Source: Bacillus sp. HMF5848
Lineage (GTDB): Bacteria; Bacillota; Bacilli; Bacillales; HMF5848
Direction: 5' to 3'
Length of the DNA: 64,000 bases
Assembly: GCF_003944835.1 (NCBI RefSeq)
Contig: NZ_RWIV01000001.1
Coordinates: 814,001-878,000, forward strand
The notes beneath the pieces were generated by a model that did not search any database, had not been told where the DNA came from, and saw nothing but the letters and a program-made list of their open reading frames with translations. Within the stretch, counting starts at the first letter, position 1. Each line of letters starts with the position of its first letter. This document shows positions 1-8,534 of this stretch, one piece after another. The translations under genes were made by a program, and so were the position numbers.

Positions 1-588
1 AAACGGAGTTAATGAGTTAGGCTTTTTTTTGAAAACATGTACTAAGGTATCTAATAGTTGAACAAGGGGGCTTTCGGTTGTGGTCATCTCCTATTAACTA
101 AACAATGCCCCTTGCTGCGCAGTACACCGATACTATTCAATAGAAAATTGCTTTTTAAAGGGAACTTTTTGAATAAAAGTCTAGTTCTAGCCGGTAAACC
201 CCACTACACCATTCTATCTGTGAGCAACATTCGTGACATTTGGAGTGTGTAGCACAAATGATACCACAATGATTAAACTCTTATAAATTTAGAGAGAAAA
301 CGAAACTAATTTCGACTCACACATCCACATTCGCGAAAAATCTCAGAGCCACAAACTCTGAGATTTTTATACGCAATTTAAATCTCTCATGAAATATGTG
401 ATCGAATATTTCACGACCGAACGGTAATAACGACAAGCCCCTCTCTAATTTTCCTCACACATGGTTATATTTGGACAACTATCATCATATAACTTAAGAA
501 AAGGTTAATGGGACAAGTGACGAGTATGATTCGTTACTTATTTTTTTGTCAAATTGTCTAGAGATAAATAGAAGGGGGCTGATAAGAG
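1..588. other. Left-edge stretch without a supported gene
   Basis: No reading frame here has both a plausible ribosome binding site and recognisable protein character. A 64-codon frame at 58-252 starts at a TTG codon, has no clear ribosome binding site and looks incidental. The one clear element is the hairpin at 336-368. From about 540 on, the sequence leads into the ribosome binding site of the channel gene. Confidence 0.5.
336..370. terminator. Bidirectional hairpin terminator
   Basis: The arm AAAAATCTCAGAG at 336-348 pairs perfectly with CTCTGAGATTTTT at 356-368, with a seven-base loop. The stem carries an A-tract on one side and a T-tract on the other, so it can end transcription in either direction. 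The gene it serves lies left of the window or is not visible. Confidence 0.75.
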
Positions 589-1857
589 ATGGAAGCTATA
601 CAAAGTTTATTAATCGGATGGGACATAACTCCGACTATAGCCAAATATCTTGCTCTTTCCATTATGGTGTTGCTAATAGGAATCATATGTATCATTGCCA
701 ATATACTTTCAAAAAAGGTGGTAATCAGGCTTATCACCCATTACGTCACCCAAAGTAAGTTTCCAAGAGCTTCGATAGTATTGAAGAGAAAGGTGTTTGA
801 TAAGCTATCCCATATCGTGCCTGCGATTATCATGTATTATTTTTCAGCTACTTTACCTGCCTATCAAATGGTGATAGAGAAGGGAGCTGTCACCTATATT
901 CTTGTTGTCGGGTTAATGGTGGTTTCTGCTCTATTAACAACCGTAAATGATATTTATCAAACATACGACATATCAAAAATTAAACCGATCAAGGGTTATA
1001 TTCAGGTGGTGAACATCGTTGTGATGATTCTAGGAGGGATTCTAGTAATCTCCAATCTGATGGGGGAGAATCCTCTTATCCTTTTGAGTGGGATCGGTGC
1101 TCTTTCAGCTGTTCTCATGTTAGTGTTTAGAGATTCTCTGCTAGGACTTGTGGCAGGCATCCAGTTAGCAGCCAATGATATGGTTCGGGTTGGCGATTGG
1201 ATTGAAATGCCTAAGTATGGTGCGAATGGTAACATAATAGATATATCATTAAATACCGTATCGGTTCAAAACTTTGATAAAACGATTACGAGCGTGCCAA
1301 GTTATGCTCTCATCTCCGACTCTTTTATTAACTGGAGAGGGATGGAGAGTTCAGGTGGAAGGCGTATCAAGCGCTCTATTCTAATTGACACGAACAGTAT
1401 CACGTTATGTACGGAGACGATGTTAGAGAAGTATAAACAGATACACTATCTAAAAGATGTTATTACTGATACAGAAAAAGAAATCGCTGATTACAATACG
1501 AAGTTTGAAAAGTACGAGGAAAACCGTGTCAATGGAAGATCTCTTACTAATATAGGAGTATTTCGAACATATATTAACCAATATCTCAAACATCATCCAG
1601 GTATTAATCAGAACATGACATTATTGGTTCGCCAGCTGCCTCCAAGTGAGCATGGATTGCCCATTGAAATTTATGCCTTTACAAATGACATCAAATGGGA
1701 CGTGTATGAATCTATTCAATCAGATATATTTGACCATTTATTAGCGGTCGTGCATGAATTTGAACTTAAGGTGTTCCAAAATCCATCTGGAAATGATATA
1801 AAGGATCTTTTAAGTGAGACGAAGAAGAAGACAGTTAGGTATAAGAGTGTTGGATAG
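589..1857 (+). CDS. MscS-family mechanosensitive channel, YbdG-like
   Basis: A predicted membrane channel that would open on membrane tension and release solutes during hypo-osmotic shock. Residues 20-40, 74-93, 99-118, 136-158 and 161-193 look like membrane segments; the last corresponds to the pore helix. It runs into the MscS beta-domain motif DMVRVGDWIEMPKYGANG, followed by SFINWRGMESSGGRRIKR. Both motifs are typical of the E. coli YbdG (miniconductance) branch and not of small MscS. The length of 422 residues also fits YbdG. The ATG follows GAAGGGGGC at a normal distance. The gene is monocistronic, with a terminator about 75 bases downstream. Confidence 0.88.
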   Translation: MEAIQSLLIGWDITPTIAKYLALSIMVLLIGIICIIANILSKKVVIRLITHYVTQSKFPRASIVLKRKVFDKLSHIVPAIIMYYFSATLPAYQMVIEKGAVTYILVVGLMVVSALLTTVNDIYQTYDISKIKPIKGYIQVVNIVVMILGGILVISNLMGENPLILLSGIGALSAVLMLVFRDSLLGLVAGIQLAANDMVRVGDWIEMPKYGANGNIIDISLNTVSVQNFDKTITSVPSYALISDSFINWRGMESSGGRRIKRSILIDTNSITLCTETMLEKYKQIHYLKDVITDTEKEIADYNTKFEKYEENRVNGRSLTNIGVFRTYINQYLKHHPGINQNMTLLVRQLPPSEHGLPIEIYAFTNDIKWDVYESIQSDIFDHLLAVVHEFELKVFQNPSGNDIKDLLSETKKKTVRYKSVG

Positions 1858-1933
1858 TTAATAAGCAGAGCACGAAGTCCCTCTAAAACTCATAACGATG
1901 TGACGAGAAAAAATAAGATTGGAAAAAATGACT

Positions 1934-1983
1934 GAGCAAATATCTCATCAAACATTGTTTAGATGATATTTGTTCGTTTTTTT
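1934..1983 (+). terminator. Terminator after the MscS-like gene
   Basis: GAGCAAATATCTCATC at 1934-1949 pairs, with small irregularities, with GATGATATTTGTTC at 1962-1975. A T-rich run follows. Confidence 0.75.
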
Positions 1984-2041
1984 GTTTTACTCATAGGTAT
2001 GTATTAAAGGAGCTCTTTCAAAAGATGAAAAAGCTAGTTGT

Positions 2042-2089
2042 TGCTAGCACTTTGCTACGTTATCCTAGCAGGGGACTGGCCCCTTTTTC
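2042..2089 (+). repeat. Dispersed intergenic repeat, copy 1
   Basis: The core is TGCTAGCACTTTGCTAC, then TTATCCTAGC, then GGGGACTGGCCCC and a T-run. The same core recurs at 3537, 21653, 23535, 23724 and 28046, always on this strand. GCTAG and CTAGC can pair across the core. The distal GGGG-ACTG-GCCCC plus TTTTT looks like a small terminator hairpin. Confidence 0.75.
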
Positions 2090-2312
2090 ATTTGGCAGCT
2101 GCTAAATCTTTCTTGTTTATAAAAGTACCATTTAGGACCGATTTTCGGTAAAATAAACAATGTTGATTTCAAAATTTTAAATGACTAAATGACTTGTGTG
2201 TGACAACAAGTTAATCAGCATGATATAAATGGAAAATAACTGGAGCGCTGGGCTTTATATTTTTGACCGGAAATTTTAAGTTGTATCCATAGTGAGAGGA
2301 TTTGAGTTTGAC

Positions 2313-3272
2313 ATGATAGATAATTTTTGGCGTGATTTACCACGACCATTTTTTGTACTAGCACCAATGGAAGATGTGACAGATGTAGTGTTTCGTCACG
2401 TAGTAAGTAAAGCTGGTCGGCCGGATGTGTTTTTCACAGAGTTTACTAACTCGGATAGCTATTGTCATCCAGAGGGCATGAAAAGTGTGCGTGGTCGTTT
2501 GACTTTTACAGAAGATGAACAACCAATGGTGGCGCATATTTGGGGGGATAATCCTGAATACTTCCGTCAAATGAGTATTGGCATGGCAGAGCTAGGATTT
2601 AAAGGCATCGATATTAATATGGGCTGCCCTGTACCGAATGTGGCATCGAGAGGGAAAGGTAGTGGCCTTATTCTTCGTCCAGAGTTGGCGGCAGAACTTA
2701 TTCAAGCAGCAAAAGCGGGCGGACTGCCTGTCAGCGTGAAAACACGTCTTGGTTATAACGAGGTTCAGGAGTGGGAGGCATGGCTAACGCATATTTTAAA
2801 TCAGGATATTGCGAACCTTTCTATTCATTTACGTACAAGAAAGGAAATGAGCGAAGTGGATGCGCATTGGGAGCTCATTCCGGAAATCAAAACGTTACGT
2901 GACCGTATCGCACCAAATACGCTACTAACAATAAACGGAGACATTCCAGACCGTCAAGTTGGGCTGCAACTTGCTGAACAATATGGTATTGATGGCGTTA
3001 TGATTGGGAGAGGTATTTTTAAAAATCCATTTGCTTTTGAAAAAGAACCAAAAGAGCATAGTAGTAAAGAATACCTTGATCTCTTAAGACTGCAGCTTGA
3101 TCTTCAAGATCAATTTGCGGAAGAAGTACCACGTTCCATCACAGGGCTTCATCGCTTTTTCAAAATTTATGTTAAAGGATTTCCAGGAGCAGCTGAATTA
3201 AGAAATCAATTGATGAACACGAAATCAACAGATGAAGTACGTGCATTACTTGGTAACTTTGGAGATTGTTAA
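2313..3272 (+). CDS. dus: tRNA-dihydrouridine synthase (YfjN type)
   Basis: An FMN-dependent enzyme that reduces specific uridines in tRNA to dihydrouridine. The N-terminus carries LAPMEDVTD, the usual start of the Dus TIM barrel. The active-site loop is [10 protein letters not shown], whose Cys is the expected general acid. [16 protein letters not shown] marks the phosphate-binding end of the barrel. The sequence reads very like B. subtilis YfjN, which also begins MIDNFW. The ATG at 2313 is preferred because AGAGGA lies about 12 bases upstream; an in-frame GTG at 2292 has no ribosome binding site. A strong terminator follows at 3488, so the gene is probably monocistronic. Confidence 0.93.
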   Translation: MIDNFWRDLPRPFFVLAPMEDVTDVVFRHVVSKAGRPDVFFTEFTNSDSYCHPEGMKSVRGRLTFTEDEQPMVAHIWGDNPEYFRQMSIGMAELGFKGIDINMGCPVPNVASRGKGSGLILRPELAAELIQAAKAGGLPVSVKTRLGYNEVQEWEAWLTHILNQDIANLSIHLRTRKEMSEVDAHWELIPEIKTLRDRIAPNTLLTINGDIPDRQVGLQLAEQYGIDGVMIGRGIFKNPFAFEKEPKEHSSKEYLDLLRLQLDLQDQFAEEVPRSITGLHRFFKIYVKGFPGAAELRNQLMNTKSTDEVRALLGNFGDC

Positions 3273-3487
3273 TGGCACGGGATCACTGAAATGGTGTAAC
3301 TCTCAAAAATCAACTCATGTATTTAATCAGTTTCAAGTTTCCTACCAGCTAGCAAGTTTTGATAATGTCTGTTTTATGAAAAAAGGATCTTAAGAAAGAA
3401 TGTTATAAACGACCAGCACCCTGGGTGTTGTCGCATACATGGACACGTTGTCCTGTATCGATGATAGAGCTGTTTTTCTAATTTATT

Positions 3488-3519
3488 ATCCCCCGAACTA
3501 TTAGTTCGGGGGATTTTTG
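3488..3519 (+). terminator. Terminator downstream of dus
   Basis: ATCCCCCGAACTA at 3488-3500 pairs perfectly with TAGTTCGGGGGAT at 3502-3514, followed by TTTTT. It is one of the strongest terminators in the window. The 200 bases between dus and this hairpin show no gene. Confidence 0.88.
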
Positions 3520-3520
3520 C

Positions 3521-3578
3521 TATCACTTACTATCACTTGCTATCACTTTGCTACTTTATCCTAGCGGGGGACTGACCC
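3521..3578 (+). repeat. Dispersed intergenic repeat, copy 2, split by an IS
   Basis: Three tandem decamers of the form TATCACTT-N-N fill 3521-3550. The last runs into the repeat core (TGCTATCACTTTGCTAC, TTATCCTAGC, GGGGGACTGACCC). The core is broken at 3578 by the insertion sequence. Its distal part (GGGACTGACCCC then TTT) reappears at 5086-5100 on the other side of the element. Confidence 0.75.
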
Positions 3579-3729
3579 ACTGGCGTTGCACATCTTGAAA
3601 TTTAAACCTTAAAAGGGAATTTAAGTAAAATAAAAGTGTTTACTAAAAAGAAAAAAACTCCTATTGTAGAAGTTGTTGACCTTGTTATGTTCCCTAAACA
3701 AACAAGTCTTCTACAAAGGAGTTTCACCA

Positions 3730-4962
3730 ATGATAAATAAAAGTATAGGGCGAGAAATGCTTATTTGTCAATGTCTTTCTAAATTACCTTTAGAGGATTT
3801 TGACTGCCCACTCATTGATTATGCTAAAACTAAACTCACGACGAAAGCCTTACTCAAAATTTTCGTAGCTGCTCAATTAGATCAATGGAGTTCTTACGAA
3901 CATATGACAGAGAAGTTAGGCGCCTATCCAAAACTTCGCGAAGAAATTGGAATTCAAGATATTAGTAGTTCACAATTGAGTAGGCGAATCAACGATTTGC
4001 CGACGGAGTGGGTGCAAACAGTATTCGAGAAAATAATCAACAAAGTGAAAATACTGACAGAAGAATATAAAGGAATGCCACATGGTATTGGTCGTCTCAA
4101 CATAGTTGATTCTACGGAGTTACGCTTGCCAAAACAATTATGTGATTGGGCCTATATTTCTAAGGATTATCATGCGGTAAAGATGCACACTAGGCTTGTC
4201 GTTGCTTCACCAGACGTGGCTTATCCCGATAAAATCATTCCATCAACAGGTACGGTCGGCGATGTGGAAACAAACATCTTATTTGAGGAAAGTGACGCCA
4301 CATATGTTGTGGATAGAGCGTATCCTTCTAAAAACAATTTGATGGATTGGCAAAAGAGAAACATTTCATTTGTAGCTCGCTTATCAAAATCTCTACGTGT
4401 TTTCACATTAGAAGAGTATGAAATAACCCATCCTTCTGTCATTCGAGATGCTAAAGTTGAATATGGCATTTCCAAGGATCCTGTTAGATACATAGAGTTC
4501 GTGGATGAAGAGAGCCGTGTGTACAGAATTTTAACTAGTAGATTCGATTTGACTGCTGAAGATATTATGGATATATACCGCAACCGTTGGATCATTGAGC
4601 TGTTTTTCAAATGGACTAAGCAGCATTTACGCTTCACAAAAATTTGGAGTACAAAGCCGCAAGGCATTTGGAATCAGATGTTCCTGGCCCTTATTGCATA
4701 CGCTTTATCGCTAATAGTTAAGTTAGAAACACAGTCTAAAAAAACATCTTGGGAATTTTTCAGACTATTGCAGACTTACCTCTATAAACCTGTATGTCAA
4801 TTTAAAAAGTCTTTACGAAAGAAGCCTAAGAAAACATCTAGAGGTAGACAAAAAGTTCCCATTCCTAACAAGAAAAACATATCGTTTGGGAACGTGGCTA
4901 TGGTGAAAGAGCAGAAAGTAAAAAAGAACAAAACTGCAGAAAGAAAATTAGGGAACTATTAA
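3730..4962 (+). CDS. IS4-family DDE transposase
   Basis: This enzyme cuts and joins the ends of the surrounding insertion sequence. The DDE elements are readable: NIVDSTELRLP (first Asp), YVVDRAYPS (second Asp), and the IS4 signature Y-(2)-R-(3)-E-(6)-K, seen as YRNRWIIELFFKWTK. The C-terminus is Lys-rich, as is common in DNA-binding tails. The ATG at 3730 sits 8 bases after AAAGGAG. A longer frame from a TTG at 3673 has no comparable ribosome binding site. At 410 residues it is of normal family length and shows no frameshift, so it is probably functional. Confidence 0.92.
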   Translation: MINKSIGREMLICQCLSKLPLEDFDCPLIDYAKTKLTTKALLKIFVAAQLDQWSSYEHMTEKLGAYPKLREEIGIQDISSSQLSRRINDLPTEWVQTVFEKIINKVKILTEEYKGMPHGIGRLNIVDSTELRLPKQLCDWAYISKDYHAVKMHTRLVVASPDVAYPDKIIPSTGTVGDVETNILFEESDATYVVDRAYPSKNNLMDWQKRNISFVARLSKSLRVFTLEEYEITHPSVIRDAKVEYGISKDPVRYIEFVDEESRVYRILTSRFDLTAEDIMDIYRNRWIIELFFKWTKQHLRFTKIWSTKPQGIWNQMFLALIAYALSLIVKLETQSKKTSWEFFRLLQTYLYKPVCQFKKSLRKKPKKTSRGRQKVPIPNKKNISFGNVAMVKEQKVKKNKTAERKLGNY

Positions 4963-4969
4963 AAAAGTA

Positions 4970-5022
4970 AAAAAAAAGGGAACGAGGTCACACGAGACCA
5001 CGCTCACTTTTTTTCTCTATAA
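4970..5022 (+). terminator. Possible terminator inside the IS
   Basis: An imperfect hairpin forms around GGTC (near 4987) and GACC (near 4997), with pairs extending outward, and is followed by CTTTTTTTC. It would end the transposase transcript. The stem has mismatches, so confidence is limited. Confidence 0.45.
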
Positions 5023-5085
5023 CCCGACGATTGTTTGTAAAATTTAAACATTTATTCAATTATTATACTATTATGCAACGCCAGT

Positions 5086-5096
5086 GGGACTGACCC
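5086..5096 (+). repeat. IS target-site duplication, right copy
   Basis: GGGACTGACCC is repeated exactly from 3568-3578. Removing the IS and one copy restores a normal dispersed-repeat end, GGGGGACTGACCCCTTT. Confidence 0.85.
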
Positions 5097-5313
5097 CTTT
5101 AAAATGTTGTAGAAAGAGCAATGGTTTGAATGGTACAATTTAGAATATATTACTTATATTACTAACCGATGCAATAACGGTGAATCAAGGTGTAAAACAC
5201 TGTTCATCACATGAGACCCCACACATTCAAATGGCTATTGGTTCATAACAAGGCGTAAATGAAGACAAAATCGCATAAACCAAACATATTATCAAAAATC
5301 GGAGGTGTTGGAA

Positions 5314-6477
5314 ATGTCAATTAGTCCACTTCAAACACAAACAATCAGTAATACTCAAAAAAAGGAACTTGAGGGCTTATTGGAGCAGCTAATGGGCATG
5401 AAAGGTGTCAGACATGCAATTATGACTGTGGAAAGTAGAGATAATTCATTCAGCTGGAGTGGAGCTAGAGGCATTGCAAACCCTGATGGAACACCGATGG
5501 AAATTAATACGCCATTTTGGATTGCTAGTGTGACAAAACTCTACATCGCTTCGTCCATACTTAAACTACATGAAATGGAGCTGCTTTCCATTGATGATTT
5601 TGTTATTGATTATCTCCCGGAGAATCTGTTAAAAGGGGTACATGTAATAAATGGAAAAGATTATTATGATTTATTAACGATAAGACATTTATTGAGTCAT
5701 TCCTCTGGAATTCCAGATTATCTTGAGATAAAGGTGAAGGGTGAACAAACACTAGTTGACCAGGTGCTTGAAGGTAGTGATAAGGCTTGGTCTCTTGAGG
5801 ACACACTTGAAATTGTCAGGAAGGTGAATAAGCCACTTTTCCCACCACAAAACTTAAGCAACAAAAAGTATCGCATACGTTATTCAGATACGAACTTTCA
5901 AATGTTAATTGCTATTATTGAAGTGGCGACAAATAAATCGATAGAAGCTGTCTATAACGAGCTGATTTTTCAACCTTTACATTTAGAACATACTTTTCTT
6001 CCAGGTTCTAAACCACAGGAACCCTTGAGTTCTGTTGCAACAGCTTGGATTCAAGACACACCTTTTGACAACAAACCACTAGCTATGCGTGCTTTCGGAG
6101 ATTTAAATAGTACAGTTAAAGATTTAATCGTGTTTATGAGGGCTCTTCTTGACGGCAAAGTGTTTGATAAACGAGAAACCTTAGATTTAATGCTTGGAAT
6201 GTGGCAGACATTTGGGTTTGGTTTTAGTCTGTTGGCCCCTGGCTGGCCGATACAATATGGTCTCGGTATGATGCGTTTTAAGCTGCCTCGTTTTTTTACG
6301 CCATTTCACCCGATGCCTGAAGTTATTGGACACACCGGTGCTGTAGGATCTTGGCTCTTTTATTGCCCACAACTAGATATCATTTCTGCTGGTACTGTAA
6401 GTCAGGTCACAGCGGCCCCTGCGCCATTTAAAATCATACCTAAGCTTCTTCAAATACTGGAAAAAGACCTTAAATAG
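5314..6477 (+). CDS. Beta-lactamase/PBP-type serine hydrolase
   Basis: A class C beta-lactamase-like serine hydrolase, probably a peptidase or esterase acting on D-amino acid or cell-wall-like substrates. The nucleophile motif S-x-x-K is SVTK at residues 72-75, the second motif is Y-S-D-T-N near residue 192, and the third is GHTGAVG near residue 330. No signal peptide is visible, so the protein looks cytoplasmic. The ATG at 5314 is chosen because GGAGG lies 8 bases upstream; the in-frame GTG at 5305 overlaps that site. The second motif has Asp where many relatives have Asn. The substrate cannot be told from sequence. Confidence 0.85.
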   Translation: MSISPLQTQTISNTQKKELEGLLEQLMGMKGVRHAIMTVESRDNSFSWSGARGIANPDGTPMEINTPFWIASVTKLYIASSILKLHEMELLSIDDFVIDYLPENLLKGVHVINGKDYYDLLTIRHLLSHSSGIPDYLEIKVKGEQTLVDQVLEGSDKAWSLEDTLEIVRKVNKPLFPPQNLSNKKYRIRYSDTNFQMLIAIIEVATNKSIEAVYNELIFQPLHLEHTFLPGSKPQEPLSSVATAWIQDTPFDNKPLAMRAFGDLNSTVKDLIVFMRALLDGKVFDKRETLDLMLGMWQTFGFGFSLLAPGWPIQYGLGMMRFKLPRFFTPFHPMPEVIGHTGAVGSWLFYCPQLDIISAGTVSQVTAAPAPFKIIPKLLQILEKDLK

Positions 6478-6624
6478 AGACGTAAATTATGACCATGATC
6501 CTATCCCTATTTAATACAGTGGTGCTATCACTTAGTGGTCAGTTGTTTGCTCCCTATAACTATAAGAATATTTACCCTAATTTAAATTCAAAAATATAGA
6601 TTGCTAGTTAAGGAGGAAAATTAG

Positions 6625-7473
6625 GTGGCAGTGTTATTTAGAGATTGGTGGAAAGTAGTCCTAATTATTATAGTAAGTATTGTCTCAAATATTATTTTGC
6701 ATACCATCTCTCCGATAGAATCTGCAAATATATCATTAGGTGAACCAAGTATATTTGTAAACAGAGATTTGCTGATACCTGCGCTTTTAGTGTGGGAAGT
6801 TTTAACATTTAGCATATTTACTATCATTTTTGTATTTGTTGAAAAAAGTCTTCCCGGTAAAAAACTGAAGAAAGGCTTTTTGTATGGCCTTTCCATAGGC
6901 GGATTGTATTTTATTGGGATGTTTGAATCAACGCTATTATTTAATTCCACTGTCTTGGCAGAATTTTTAATGGGTCTGCCAGATTTTCTTTCCTTTGTAC
7001 TATCTGGTACTTTGTTAGGCATGGTAGTGGGAACTGACCAAGCTCAAAAAAGCAATAGCCAAAGTGTTTTAGTAATTTTTATCATAGCCATTTTTTATTT
7101 TGTCGGCAGGTACTTTGCTTATACCGTACTACATATCAGTTCTGCATTTGACTTGAATCCGACAGGAACGTTTTTTTGGACACTTGGCCTTGGATTGTGG
7201 GTAGGAATTTTCTTTTTTATTATGCAAATAACAAGCAAAGGAAAATCAATAGTGTATCACGGGTTGTATTTTGGAGTTATCATCTTTGGCTTAAATTGGT
7301 TGATGAATCATGTTTTTCTCTTTACAATAATTGCATTCGAGTTCGATTTGCTAATCCGAGTGGGGACTGACATACTTTTTACCACTATCGGTGTTATGAC
7401 TTACATGAGGTTGTTTAATGGAAGAACAAACATAGCTCTTAAACCAAACGATACGAACGATATAAAAGGGTAA
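6625..7473 (+). CDS. Polytopic membrane protein of unknown function
   Basis: I do not recognise the family. The 282-residue product is almost entirely hydrophobic, with roughly seven to eight membrane segments, starting with VVLIIIVSIVSNIILHTI near residues 11-28. A short positively charged loop (KKLKKG) lies near residue 80 and a hydrophilic tail is at the C-terminus. No transporter or enzyme motif stands out. The GTG start follows AAGGAGGA by 7 bases, a strong initiation site. The gene stands alone between the serine hydrolase and the MITE-like repeat, and no neighbour suggests a role. Confidence 0.65.
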   Translation: MAVLFRDWWKVVLIIIVSIVSNIILHTISPIESANISLGEPSIFVNRDLLIPALLVWEVLTFSIFTIIFVFVEKSLPGKKLKKGFLYGLSIGGLYFIGMFESTLLFNSTVLAEFLMGLPDFLSFVLSGTLLGMVVGTDQAQKSNSQSVLVIFIIAIFYFVGRYFAYTVLHISSAFDLNPTGTFFWTLGLGLWVGIFFFIMQITSKGKSIVYHGLYFGVIIFGLNWLMNHVFLFTIIAFEFDLLIRVGTDILFTTIGVMTYMRLFNGRTNIALKPNDTNDIKG

Positions 7474-7582
7474 TGTGTACATTTCTAATAAAAAATACTT
7501 GCTGAGTGCGTAGCTAAGTGTACATTTGGTGTTTCCTGTTGCATTTAAATGCAGATGGGCAGGCACCATTTTTTAGTTTTTG

Positions 7583-7764
7583 GCTCTGTTAAAGATGAGT
7601 GTTGATTGTTGAATATTGTTGATAGTAGCGAAATGCGCGAGACTCCTGCGGGATGTAGTGGCAGGCGTGAGACCCCGCATGCGCAAAGCGCAGAGGAGGC
7701 TCACGGCCACCCCGCGGAAAGCGAGCGCAATGTAGCGAAAATCAACAACAAAGTTTAACAGTGC
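7583..7764. repeat. MITE-like Bacillaceae intergenic element
   Basis: Terminal inverted repeats of about 25 bases (7583-7607 and 7740-7764, roughly 20 matching by eye; the outer edge is GCTCTGTTAAA against TTTAACAGTGC) enclose a GC-rich body. The body contains GAGACTCCTGCGGG, GAGACCCCGCATGCG and CCCCGCGGAAAGCGAG. Sequences of this pattern are widespread in intergenic regions of Bacillaceae. It has no coding capacity and resembles a non-autonomous mobile element. Confidence 0.65.
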
Positions 7765-7787
7765 TTAGTTTTTAAAAGGGTTTCACG

Positions 7788-7810
7788 TATGTAAGTATAA
7801 TATTTACATA
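7788..7810 (+). promoter_or_regulatory. Inverted repeat over a -10 element of the Bce module
   Basis: TATGTAA at 7788-7794 and TTACATA at 7804-7810 form a perfect inverted repeat separated by nine bases. TATAAT at 7796-7801 lies between the arms. The arrangement suggests a regulator binding across the promoter of the downstream response regulator gene. Which protein binds is not known. Confidence 0.45.
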
Positions 7811-7832
7811 TAGCAAGAAAGGAGGAGTATTC

Positions 7833-8534
7833 ATGTATCGAATCATGATTATTGAGGATGATAGTTTCCTCTGTGATTTGCTCAAAGAAAGTCTCGAAAA
7901 ATATGATTATGAAGTATACATACCTAATAACTTTAGAGATATAGTAAAGGAATTTAGGGAGGTAAACCCTGATTTAGTACTGCTAGATATCAATATACCA
8001 TATTATGATGGTTTTTATATTTGTAAGACAATTAGAAGAGAAAGTAGAGTGCCTATTATATTTATTTCTGCTAGAAATGGTGAGATGGATCAAATCATGG
8101 GTATGGAGCTAGGTGCTGATGATTATATCGTTAAGCCCTTTAGCCTTGAAATTGTACTCACTAAGATTAAATCCACTATAAGAAGGGTTTACGGAGAATA
8201 CGCACAGGAAACTAACGTAAAGATTCACTCGTTTTATATAGATGAAAAAAGCTTTAAGATGTACTACAAGGAACAGGGACAGGAACTAACGAAAACAGAG
8301 CTCAAGCTTATGAAAAAACTCTTTGACAGTAGAGATAGCGTTGTTTCTAGAGAAGACCTACTAGAAGAAATGTGGGATGAAAGTTTTATAGCAGGGGATA
8401 ATGCCCTAACGGTGAACATTACTCGTTTAAAAGGCAAGTTAGCCCTCATAGGTATTCATGACGCGATAAAAACTAAAAGAGGTGCAGGATATTATTTTGA
8501 CACAGCTGCATTAACAGGTGGTAAAGATGAATAG
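7833..8534 (+). CDS. OmpR-family response regulator of a Bce-type module
   Basis: A cytoplasmic response regulator that would activate the downstream ABC transporter genes when phosphorylated. The receiver domain shows the acidic pair IEDD (residues 9-10), phospho-acceptor Asp52 in LLDINIP, and Lys101 in VKPFS. A winged-helix output domain covers about residues 125-228 and ends in TKRGAGYYF. GAAAGGAGGAG precedes the ATG. The gene overlaps the kinase gene by 8 bases, and the four-gene order regulator, kinase, ATPase, permease is the classic BceRS-BceAB arrangement. Confidence 0.92.
   Translation: MYRIMIIEDDSFLCDLLKESLEKYDYEVYIPNNFRDIVKEFREVNPDLVLLDINIPYYDGFYICKTIRRESRVPIIFISARNGEMDQIMGMELGADDYIVKPFSLEIVLTKIKSTIRRVYGEYAQETNVKIHSFYIDEKSFKMYYKEQGQELTKTELKLMKKLFDSRDSVVSREDLLEEMWDESFIAGDNALTVNITRLKGKLALIGIHDAIKTKRGAGYYFDTAALTGGKDE

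Larger units (their letters stand above)
3579..5085 (+). mobile_element. Complete IS4-family insertion sequence
   Basis: The element is about 1.5 kb. Perfect 12-base terminal inverted repeats, ACTGGCGTTGCA at 3579-3590 and TGCAACGCCAGT at 5074-5085, bound it. GGGACTGACCC occurs directly outside both ends (3568-3578 and 5086-5096) as an 11-base target duplication, which fits the IS4 family. If the repeats are taken as 13 bases, the duplication shrinks to 9. It holds one intact transposase gene. Exact duplication and intact ends suggest recent insertion. Confidence 0.9.
7474..7832. other. Intergenic stretch with hairpin and MITE-like repeat
   Basis: After the membrane protein gene lies a palindrome-centred region (GCATTTAAATGC near 7540, framed by TGGTG and CACCATTTTTT). 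It may act as a terminator. The rest is the inverted-repeat element at 7583-7764 and the promoter of the Bce module. Confidence 0.5.

Noticed and set aside
58-252. 64-codon frame at the left edge
   Set aside because: TTG start without a clear ribosome binding site, no recognisable pattern.
4221-4667. 148-codon minus-strand frame within the IS
   Set aside because: Antisense to the transposase, which has all its catalytic motifs in the other frame.
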